Positions 1 to 5,212 of a stretch of 5,382 nt of DNA are shown here, piece by piece. The stretch covers positions 1-5,382 of the forward strand of contig JBBISU010000144.1 of NCBI GenBank assembly GCA_037441225.1. The letters run 5' to 3'. The DNA comes from JBBFMJ01 sp037441225 (GTDB lineage Bacteria; Acidobacteriota; Thermoanaerobaculia; UBA2201). The position numbers were made by a program, and so were the translations under genes. A model generated the notes under the pieces. That model saw only the letters and a list, made by a program, of their open reading frames with translations. It made no database searches and had not been told where the DNA came from. How positions within the stretch are numbered: position 1 is the first letter of the stretch; each line of letters begins with the position of its first letter.

Positions 1-169
1 AATATGTTTTTTACCTTAAATGCTAAATGCCAAATGCGAAATGCTGCTCTATTGCGCTACTGCTCTAATAATTAACCTAAAACACGGATAACGGACACAG
101 ACACAGTCAACGCACTGCTGCTCTACTGCTCTTAATTATATATTTATCTATAAAAATCTTCTTTAAAAA
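1..169. repeat. Gene-free left edge made of degenerate short repeats
   Basis: No coding region is visible downstream of the parB stop. Three repeat types lie side by side. A heptamer AAATGCN runs four times without interruption at 18-45. A GCTGCTCTACTGCTC-like motif occurs at 42-66 and again at 112-132. A run rich in ACGGACAC-type words lies at 82-106. The last two families recur in inverted orientation in the region right of queE. No GC-rich hairpin with a T tract is seen that could terminate the leftward operon. Confidence 0.6.
18..45. repeat. Tandem heptamer AAATGCN, four units
   Basis: Four contiguous 7-base units share AAATGC and differ only at the seventh base (T, C, G, T). The array runs directly into the first GCTGCTCT-type motif. 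It is a short minisatellite. No function can be read from it. Confidence 0.75.
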
Positions 170-1006
170 TTAAATTTCTATTTCTTTTTTTTCTATCTTT
201 TCTAATAAAGTTCTTAAAATTTCAATGATTTTTTCTCTTTTTTCTTCCTCATTTCCATTGTATTTTATTTTCAATTGAAATGGAAGATTTTTTTCTTTCC
301 ATTCAAAACAAAAGCCTCTGCTTTGCTTTATATTTTTTTCTTTTCTAAGCTTTCTAATTTCTTCCCTTGCCATACCTGAAACAATTGAATCTATCATCTC
401 TCTCATTTGCTTTATATCCTTTGCTTTTGCAACTTCTAATAAAAGGGATTTTGCTTTTATGTCGGCATGCCGACATAGGTTTTTAATTTCTTCAGGGAGT
501 TTTGCAAGAAGAATTGTCTCTGAAATTGTAGATCTTCTTTTTCCAATTCTTTTTGCTATTTCTTCATGGGTATAGCCATATTTCTCTTGTAATGTTAAAT
601 ATCCTTCTGCTTCTTCAAAAGGATCTAAATCCTTCCTTTGAAGATTTTCAACTAAGGCAAGCTCTAATGCTTGCGCTTCATTTTCAATTATAATCTCTAC
701 ACAAGGAACTGTTGTAAATCCACAAGCTACTGCTGCGTGGTATCTTCTCTCCCCTGCTATAATTTTAAATTTTCCATCACCTTTGGGTGTTACAATTATT
801 GGTTCCAAAATACCATTTTGCTTTACAGATTCAATCAAACTTTCCATATCGCCCAATTCTTTTCTTGGCTGATCTTGGTTTGTTTCAATTGCTTCAATTG
901 GTATATTCATACCAATTGGATTATCATCTCTTTCAAAGAGAACATCAATAAAATGTTTTGAATGTCTCATTTTTTTTTCCTCTGGCAATCCTTTTTTTTT
1001 AGACAC
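170..1006 (-). CDS. parB: Chromosome partitioning protein ParB (Spo0J family)
   Basis: ParB binds centromere-like parS DNA, spreads as a CTP-dependent clamp and stimulates the ParA ATPase. The N-terminal basic tail (about 1-26, beginning MSKKKGL) is the usual ParA-contacting segment. The ParB/Spo0J nuclease-fold domain follows at about 33-125, with the GERR motif at 85-88 and the ENLQRKDLDPFEEAEGY block at 120-136. The DNA-binding helix-turn-helix is at about 146-168. The charged C-terminus (about 228-278) should be the dimerisation domain. At 278 aa the length is normal. The GTG start at 1006 overlaps parA by 8 bases and has GAGG nine bases upstream. An internal ATG (residue 13, position 970) also has GAGG eight bases upstream, but it would remove the ParA-contacting tail, so I prefer the GTG. 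The helix-turn-helix reads GKRRSTISE rather than the common GKSRSHVAN. Two perfect inverted repeats lie inside the gene. Confidence 0.95.
   Translation of the reverse strand: MSKKKGLPEEKKMRHSKHFIDVLFERDDNPIGMNIPIEAIETNQDQPRKELGDMESLIESVKQNGILEPIIVTPKGDGKFKIIAGERRYHAAVACGFTTVPCVEIIIENEAQALELALVENLQRKDLDPFEEAEGYLTLQEKYGYTHEEIAKRIGKRRSTISETILLAKLPEEIKNLCRHADIKAKSLLLEVAKAKDIKQMREMIDSIVSGMAREEIRKLRKEKNIKQSRGFCFEWKEKNLPFQLKIKYNGNEEEKREKIIEILRTLLEKIEKKEIEI
458..477. repeat. 20-bp perfect palindrome inside parB
   Basis: TATGTCGGCATGCCGACATA reads identically on both strands, with no spacer and a GC-rich core in an AT-rich gene. On the parB strand it encodes the segment around CRHADIK, just after the helix-turn-helix. 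It does not resemble the parS consensus, which has a CACGTG core flanked by GTTTC-type arms. It could be an atypical partition or regulator site, or a by-product of coding for a conserved peptide. Confidence 0.6.
895..918. repeat. Inverted repeat near the 5' end of parB, 10-bp arms
   Basis: CAATTGGTAT at 895-904 and ATACCAATTG at 909-918 are perfect complements separated by ATTC. A further CAATTG at 886-891 gives three copies within 33 bases, two of them as a 9-base direct repeat. In the parB mRNA this forms a hairpin about 90-110 bases after the GTG start. It could be an operator or an mRNA structure; nothing in the sequence decides between them. Confidence 0.55.
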
Positions 1007-1754
1007 GGCTTAATACCTCTTCCATTAATTGATAATATTCAATTGCTCCTCTTGAATTTGGAGCAAATGTAAATATTGGTTCTTTATATGCGGGCGCTTC
1101 TTCTAATCTAACATTTTTGTGTATTACTGTCTTAAATAATTTGTTCCCAAATACATTTTTTATTTGTTTATAAATATCCCTTGAAAGAAGAGTCCTTCCA
1201 TCAAAAATTGTCAAAAGTACGCCAATTATTTGTAAGTTAGGATTAACTCTTCTCTTAATTTTATCAATTGTTTCAAGCAAATCATCGGTTCCTTCAAGAG
1301 CAAAGTAAGAGGACTGGATAGGTATAAGTATATGAGTTGCCATTACCATTGCATTTATTGTAAGCAAGCTTAAAGAAGGAGGGGTATCTACTATTATATA
1401 TTGAAATTTGTCTACGATAGGCGTTAAGATGTCTTTTAACCTGAAATGTGCATCCAGCTCCCCTGCCATCATTGTCTCAAATTTTGCAAGGGAAATACTG
1501 GCAGGAGCTATCTTTAAATCAAAAAAATTTGTGGGAACTATAACTTCTTCTATTGGGCATCCATTTGGAATGATTGAATCAAAAATTGATTTTTTTGTCC
1601 TTTCATTATTTAAAAAAGAAATAGTAGAATTTGCTTGAGGATCCATATCTACCAGTAATGTGCTTAAATTTTTATTTGCAAGAGCTGCCGCCAAATTTAT
1701 TGCTGTTGTTGTTTTTCCTACGCCACCTTTTTGATTTGCAATAACTAATATCAT
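999..1754 (-). CDS. parA: Chromosome partitioning ATPase ParA (Soj family)
   Basis: ParA is a deviant-Walker P-loop ATPase that dimerises with ATP, binds DNA non-specifically on the nucleoid and is displaced by ParB, moving the origin region. The deviant Walker A motif KGGVGKTT is at residues 9-16 with signature lysine K9. The A' motif LLVDMDPQAN is at 33-42, and Walker B YIIVDTPPS is at 119-127. The family blocks LIPIQSSYFALEG (143-155) and NVRLEEAPAYKEPI (214-227) are present. At 251 aa with no N-terminal helix-turn-helix it is the short Soj-like type, so autoregulation by ParA itself is unlikely. The ATG lies 3 bases past the stop of the upstream DUF151 gene with only a weak GAGAT upstream, which suggests translational coupling. 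The gene ends inside the parB start. Confidence 0.97.
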   Translation of the reverse strand: MILVIANQKGGVGKTTTAINLAAALANKNLSTLLVDMDPQANSTISFLNNERTKKSIFDSIIPNGCPIEEVIVPTNFFDLKIAPASISLAKFETMMAGELDAHFRLKDILTPIVDKFQYIIVDTPPSLSLLTINAMVMATHILIPIQSSYFALEGTDDLLETIDKIKRRVNPNLQIIGVLLTIFDGRTLLSRDIYKQIKNVFGNKLFKTVIHKNVRLEEAPAYKEPIFTFAPNSRGAIEYYQLMEEVLSRV

Positions 1755-1757
1755 AAA

Positions 1758-2243
1758 TTACATCTCATATTTTCCCAAAATTTCAGGATCTAATTCTTCC
1801 AACCATTTTTTCAGTTGTTCCATTTCATCACCTTTAGACGAAAGGTCAATAAATTTTGCTTTTTGCATCAAATTATTACCTGCAAAAATATTGCATTCAT
1901 ATCTTACAGCTAAGGCAATTGCATCAGAGGGTCTTGAATCAATTACATATTGTTTACCATCTTTATTTAAATGAATTTCTGCATAATATGTGTTGTCTAC
2001 CAAATCAGAAAGAACAACCTTTTCTACAGTTATACCTAATTCTTTTATTAAATTATTTAATAAATCATGCGTCATTGGCCTTGGCGTCTGTATATTATCT
2101 AATCTTAAAATTATTGCTTGTGCTTCAAATACTCCTATCCAAATAGGAAGATACAATTCCGCATCTGAAATTTTTAAAATAACAACAGGCGAATTTGAAG
2201 CTGTGTCAAAAATTACACCTTTTAATATTAAAGTAGTTTCCAT
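1758..2243 (-). CDS. Bifunctional nuclease family protein (BFN / DUF151)
   Basis: This is a member of the DUF151/bifunctional nuclease family, named for plant enzymes with RNase and DNase activity. The bacterial role is poorly known. From the chosen start, the conserved IGxxEAxAI motif is at residues 36-44, RPMTHDLL at 55-62, YYAEI at 86-90 and the hallmark IDSRPSDAIALAVR at 101-114. The tail LEELDPEILGKYEM resembles the usual C-terminal end of the family, and there is no added UVR domain. The start at 2243 is chosen because GGGAGG sits five bases upstream and the protein then begins with the family-typical LKGVIFDT. A longer in-frame start at 2282 would lie upstream of the predicted transcription start. 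It is the first gene of an operon with parA and parB, an association with no known functional reason. Confidence 0.9.
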   Translation of the reverse strand: METTLILKGVIFDTASNSPVVILKISDAELYLPIWIGVFEAQAIILRLDNIQTPRPMTHDLLNNLIKELGITVEKVVLSDLVDNTYYAEIHLNKDGKQYVIDSRPSDAIALAVRYECNIFAGNNLMQKAKFIDLSSKGDEMEQLKKWLEELDPEILGKYEM

Positions 2244-2259
2244 TAAAACCTCCCTAATT

Positions 2260-2289
2260 AATTTATCAAAAAATAAGAACATTTGTCAA
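2260..2289 (-). promoter_or_regulatory. Predicted sigma-70 promoter for the DUF151-parA-parB operon
   Basis: On the minus strand a perfect TTGACA (2289-2284) is followed after 18 bases by TAAATT (2265-2260), with a TGn extended -10 just before it. Transcription would start near 2253, close to the Shine-Dalgarno at 2254-2249. The leader would therefore be very short, which is a reason for caution. Confidence 0.5.
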
Positions 2290-2311
2290 GTAATATTTTT
2301 TCTGATAAAAT
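2283..2311 (+). promoter_or_regulatory. Predicted sigma-70 promoter for the peptidase-queE pair
   Basis: TTGTCA (2283-2288), a 17-base spacer and TAAAAT (2306-2311) with an extended TGA just before the -10 make a good bacterial promoter. The start of transcription would be near 2318, followed by the GGAGGT ribosome site at 2326-2331. The -35 box overlaps the -35 box of the opposite-direction promoter almost base for base. Confidence 0.6.
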
Positions 2312-2336
2312 AAAGAAAATTTTTTGGAGGTAAAAA

Positions 2337-4001
2337 ATGAGATTAGTTAAAATTTTGTTTTTATTATTTGTTTTTTTGATTTCCTGTCAGAATAAGGAAA
2401 AGAAAGCAAAAATTTTTATCCAGAAACATACAGATGAAGTAAGCCCTATTTTTAATGAATTAAATATTTCCCATTGGGAAGCAACTGCTAAGGGTTCTGA
2501 AGAGTTGTATAAAAAATATGCAGATCTTGAATTGAAATTAAAAAAAATATATAGAAGGAAGGATGAATTTGAGTTTTTAAAGGAATTAAGGAATAGCAAA
2601 GAAATTAAAGATCCCTTTATAAAAAGACAAATTGAGCTTTTATATTTGGATTATTTTGGAAATCAAGTGGATGAAAAGTTACTTGAAAAAATAGTAAAAC
2701 TTTCCTCTGAAATTGAAGGAAAATTCAATACTTTTAGAGCTGAATTTGAGGGTCAAAAGGTTCCCGACAATACTTTATCAGATATATTAAAAGAAGAAAA
2801 AAATGTCGAAAGGAGGAAAAGGGCTTGGGAAGCATCAAAAAAGGTAGGAGAAGAAGTGGCAGAAAATTTGAAAGAATTAGTTAAATTAAGAAATCAAGCA
2901 GCAAGATCTCTTGGTTTTCCAAATTATTATGAGCTTCAGATCTATTTAAACGAACAAAATGTGGAAGAAATTTTTTCATTGTTTGACAAGTTAGCAGAAG
3001 TTGCAGAGCCCTCTTTTATAAAAATTAAAGATAAAATTGATGAAAGTTTTGCAAAAAAGTTTAAAATAAAAAAAGAAGAACTAAAGCCATATCATTATCA
3101 GGACTTTTTCTTCCAGGAAGTACAAGCAGTTGGAGATGTAAATATGGATGATTATTTAAAAGAAAAAGATGTAAAGGTAATTGTTGAAAATTTTTACAAT
3201 CACTTAAATCTTCCAGTTTCAGAAATGCTACAAAGATCCGATCTTTATGAAAGAGAAGGGAAGTATCAACATGCCTATTGCATTGATATTGATAGGGAAG
3301 GTGATGTGAGGACTATGTGTTCTATAAGAAATAACAGGTATTGGCTTGAAACACTGATGCATGAGTTAGGCCATGGTGTTTATTCGATGAATATTGATAA
3401 AAATCTTCCCTGGCTTTTAAGAGAAGAATCACATATTTTTACAACAGAAGCAATTGCAGAATTATTTGGTTCACTTCCCACTAATCCCTTATGGCTAATT
3501 GAATTTGCAGAAATCCCTGTTGATGTGGTTGAAAAATGGAGGCCTACACTTGAGGAAGAAAGAAAAATGGGACTTTTAATCTTTTGTATGTGGAGTGAAG
3601 TTATGGTTCATTTTGAAAGAGCCCTTTATGAAAATCCTGATCAAGATTTAAATAATCTATGGTGGGATCTGGTTGAAAAATATCAAAAAGTTAAAAGAAT
3701 TGAAGGAAGGGATAAACCTGACTGGGCAGCAAAAATTCACTTGACTTCCTCCCCTGTTTATTACCACAATTATATGTTAGGAAATCTTTTGGCATCTCAA
3801 CTTTTTTTAAAAATGGCAGAAAAAGTAAATGTTCCAATGCCTTTTATGATTTCTTTTAAGAAAAACCCTGAACTTGGAAATTACTTAAAAGAAAAGATAT
3901 TTAAATCAGGAAAGCTTTACAACTGGAAAGAATTAATTGAAAAGGCAACAGGGGAACCTTTAAATCCAGAATATTTTGCAAAAGAAGTTTCAGTACAATA
4001 A
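2337..4001 (+). CDS. Lipoprotein zinc metallopeptidase, M2 (ACE-like) family
   Basis: Likely a peptidyl-dipeptidase or oligopeptidase anchored on the outside of a membrane. Residues 1-16 form a signal peptide with lipobox LISC (14-17), so C17 would be lipidated after signal peptidase II cleavage. The rest is largely helical, as in the M2/M3 gluzincin fold. The zinc site is HELGH at 342-346 (H342 and H346 bind zinc, E343 is catalytic), with E371 in TTEAIAE as the third ligand. The block HAYCIDIDREGDVR (312-325), HFERAL (425-430) and SPVYYHNYMLG (472-482) match what I recall of bacterial M2 proteins. An M3-type oligopeptidase is the alternative. The 554-aa length fits. The start is supported by GGAGGT five bases upstream of the ATG. 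Its last 26 bases overlap the putative queE start. No partner gene reveals the substrate. Confidence 0.88.
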   Translation: MRLVKILFLLFVFLISCQNKEKKAKIFIQKHTDEVSPIFNELNISHWEATAKGSEELYKKYADLELKLKKIYRRKDEFEFLKELRNSKEIKDPFIKRQIELLYLDYFGNQVDEKLLEKIVKLSSEIEGKFNTFRAEFEGQKVPDNTLSDILKEEKNVERRKRAWEASKKVGEEVAENLKELVKLRNQAARSLGFPNYYELQIYLNEQNVEEIFSLFDKLAEVAEPSFIKIKDKIDESFAKKFKIKKEELKPYHYQDFFFQEVQAVGDVNMDDYLKEKDVKVIVENFYNHLNLPVSEMLQRSDLYEREGKYQHAYCIDIDREGDVRTMCSIRNNRYWLETLMHELGHGVYSMNIDKNLPWLLREESHIFTTEAIAELFGSLPTNPLWLIEFAEIPVDVVEKWRPTLEEERKMGLLIFCMWSEVMVHFERALYENPDQDLNNLWWDLVEKYQKVKRIEGRDKPDWAAKIHLTSSPVYYHNYMLGNLLASQLFLKMAEKVNVPMPFMISFKKNPELGNYLKEKIFKSGKLYNWKELIEKATGEPLNPEYFAKEVSVQ

Positions 4002-4632
4002 ATTAATTTTATGTGAATATTTTATATCTTTGCAAGGGGAAGGTCCCTTTCAAGGACATCCTTGTATTTTTATCAGATTAGCAGGTTGCCCCCATAATTG
4101 CATTTATTGTGATACAAAATATGCAAAAGTAGAAGGCGGAGAAGTTGACATTAAAGAAATTTTAAAATCAGTAAAAAAAGAAAGTTTAAATTTAGTAGAA
4201 GTTACAGGGGGTGAACCTTTATCTCAAAAAGCAACTCCCCTACTCCTTAAAAAATTATTAAAATTAAAAAAAACAGTTCTCTTGGAAACCTCTGGCTTTG
4301 AATCTTTAAAAGATGTTCCAGAAAAAGTTATAAAAATCCTGGATTTTAAAACTCCAAAAAGCAAAGGACCTGAGTTTAATACGGAAAATCTAAACTACTT
4401 GAAAAAATGGGATGCTTTAAAATTTGTTATTGTTGATAAAGAAGATTTCTTTTGGGCAAAGGAAAAAATAGAAGAATTAAAACTGTCCTCTATTTGTAAA
4501 GTTTATTTTGCACCTGCTTATCCATATTTTTCACCCATAGTCCTTGCAAATTTAATTGTTAAATACAAACTTGATGTATTTTTAAATCTTCCCCTCCATA
4601 AACTTTTATGGGGGGAAGAAAGGAAAAAATAA
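3976..4632 (+). CDS. queE: 7-carboxy-7-deazaguanine synthase QueE (radical SAM)
   Basis: QueE converts 6-carboxy-5,6,7,8-tetrahydropterin to 7-carboxy-7-deazaguanine, the ring-forming step toward preQ0 and queuosine of tRNA. The substrate-contacting SLQGEG is at 18-23. The radical-SAM cluster motif is C38-x3-C42-x2-C45 (the tight QueE spacing), followed by D46-T47. TGGEP lies at 77-81, ETSG at 104-107, DFKTPKS at 123-129 and the C-terminal LNLPLHK near 204-210. The length (218 aa) is typical. The start is uncertain: the only conventional codon is TTG at 3976, 26 bases inside the peptidase gene and without a Shine-Dalgarno. ATT at 4006 would fit the family N-terminus better but is a rare start. 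Expression is probably coupled to the peptidase. No queC, queD or queF is in the window. Confidence 0.93.
   Translation: MQKKFQYNKLILCEYFISLQGEGPFQGHPCIFIRLAGCPHNCIYCDTKYAKVEGGEVDIKEILKSVKKESLNLVEVTGGEPLSQKATPLLLKKLLKLKKTVLLETSGFESLKDVPEKVIKILDFKTPKSKGPEFNTENLNYLKKWDALKFVIVDKEDFFWAKEKIEELKLSSICKVYFAPAYPYFSPIVLANLIVKYKLDVFLNLPLHKLLWGEERKK
4587..4619 (+). other. Strong hairpin in the 3' end of queE
   Basis: TCTTCCCC-T-CCATAA (4587-4601) pairs with TTATGGGGGGAAGA (4606-4619) as a 14-bp stem with one bulged T and an ACTT loop. It is the most stable local hairpin in the coding part and ends 13 bases before the end of the stop codon. There is no T tract on either side, so it is not a standard intrinsic terminator. 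It could protect the mRNA 3' end or act as a pause element. Confidence 0.55.
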
Positions 4633-4654
4633 AATTATTGTGGAATAACAATTT
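4632..4654 (+). terminator. Possible weak terminator hairpin after queE
   Basis: Starting on the last base of the queE stop codon, AAATT (4632-4636) and AATTT (4650-4654) close an inner TTGT/ATAA helix with one mismatch, one G-U pair and a GGA loop. The stem is AT-rich and the following T tract is short, so this is only a weak terminator candidate. Confidence 0.25.
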
Positions 4655-4740
4655 GTAGGTGTGTCGTTTGTCCGCGCCCGAGGGAAAAGAGTTGAATCGT
4701 TTTCCGTGTCCGTTTTTCGTTGTCCGTACACAATATATAT
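4655..4740. repeat. GC-richer TGTCCG-type repeat block
   Basis: TGTCCG occurs three times between 4669 and 4726, within CCGTGTCC and CGTTGTCC contexts. GTGTCCGTT (4706-4714) is the exact reverse complement of AACGGACAC at 90-98 in the left edge. The block is richer in GC than the genes beside it, the opposite of ordinary spacer DNA in an AT-rich genome. No ORF or tRNA is seen. Confidence 0.55.
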
Positions 4741-4826
4741 GGTTTAATTAAAATAAATAATTCAATATATTGCATAGCCATTTTAAAATTTTAACTACAA
4801 GAAATCTTTATAAAGCATTATTTTTA

Positions 4827-5010
4827 CCATTTAAAGCTTTTAAAGAATTAGGGGGAAGGAAAGCCAAAAGCGTTGAAGTATTGGGGCAGATAACAAGGAA
4901 AATGAGTTGGCTACACCGCTTCTCGTTTAGATATACGGCGAGGATGTTAGACAACGAAATTTGACACAGTAGATGCCCCGGGACTTTCAACGCCCTTAAC
5001 CTTTGAATGG
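4827..5010 (+). ncRNA. Candidate structured RNA, about 184 nt, rod-shaped
   Basis: Complementary segments are nested in order. CCATTTAAAG (4827-4836) pairs with CTTTGAATGG (5001-5010). GCGTTGAAGT (4870-4879) pairs with 4983-4993 with one bulged T. Next come two U-G wobbles (4881-4882 with 4980-4981). GGGGCA (4883-4888) pairs with TGCCCC (4974-4979). Tandem G-A mismatches (4889-4890 with 4972-4973) and TA/TA follow. An internal loop of about 13 and 14 nt leads to an irregular apical hairpin at 4906-4955 (GTTG/CAAC, CTA/TAG, CTTC/GAGG, CGT/ACG). The G-U and G-A pairs work only if the plus strand is transcribed. Length and shape recall 6S RNA, but I see no diagnostic 6S, RNase P, tmRNA or SRP RNA motif. 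A weak TATAAA lies at 4809-4814. It might be a leader of a gene beyond the window or a degenerate element. Confidence 0.5.
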
Positions 5011-5064
5011 AGCATACCTTATAAAAAATTCTTATTTAATAAACATTACATTTTTATTAAAAGA

Positions 5065-5211
5065 AATCCTTTTGAGGCACGAAAGTGCCAGAAGTTTTCT
5101 TTTGAAAATGAAGGAAAAGAAGCATGAGAAAAATGCAATCATAATAATCTTTTCATTTCATTGAAAAAGAAAAATTCAAGTGCTTCATTTAAATGAAGCA
5201 CCAAAAGGATT
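5065..5211 (+). ncRNA. Second candidate structured RNA, multi-hairpin
   Basis: AATCCTTTTG (5065-5074) and CAAAAGGATT (5202-5211) form a perfect 10-bp closing stem. Inside it lie GGCAC-GAAA-GTGCC (5076-5089), a perfect hairpin capped by a GNRA tetraloop. Then come TTTTC/GAAAA (5095-5108), GCAT/ATGC (5122-5136), TCTTTTCA/TGAAAAAGA (5148-5170) and a 22-bp palindrome (5180-5201) that abuts the closing stem. The AT-only hairpins could be chance in such DNA. The GNRA hairpin, the palindrome and the closing stem are less easily dismissed. The GAAA loop favours the plus strand. It may be a domain of one larger RNA together with 4827-5010. Confidence 0.4.
5180..5201. repeat. 22-bp perfect palindrome
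   Basis: GTGCTTCATTT followed directly by its reverse complement AAATGAAGCAC. Read on the minus strand it is followed by TTGAATTTTTCTTTTTC, so it could also work as an intrinsic terminator for leftward transcription. No leftward gene is visible to its right within the window. Confidence 0.65.
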
Positions 5212-5212
5212 G

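Noticed and set aside
1..169. CRISPR-like repeats at the left edge
   Set aside because: The units are 7 to 16 bases, degenerate and contiguous, with no unique spacers of constant length.
671..961. Plus-strand frame opposite parB
   Set aside because: Antisense shadow of a clearly recognised parB gene.
4685..4700. AGAGTTGAATCGTT resembling a tRNA T-arm
   Set aside because: No acceptor stem, D-arm or anticodon arm could be placed around it on either strand.
4851..4872. GGAAGGAAAGCC resembling SRP RNA helix 8 or the RNase P GAGGAAAGUCC motif
   Set aside because: The partner strands and second conserved motifs of both RNAs (CAGGUCC; ACAGAA and GGCUUA) are missing.
4904..4926. GGCTACACC resembling the loop of a preQ1-I riboswitch, attractive because queE is nearby
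   Set aside because: The A-rich tail needed for the pseudoknot is absent and the motif lies downstream of queE, not upstream of a queuosine gene in view.
4770..4964. Rightward 64-aa frame from TTG at 4770 over the candidate RNA
   Set aside because: It has a TTG start without a Shine-Dalgarno and no recognisable domain, and it lies across nested complementary segments that explain the sequence better as RNA or repeat.
4808..4990. Leftward 60-aa frame over the same region
   Set aside because: No ribosome site, no family resemblance, and it is the antisense of the same structured segment.
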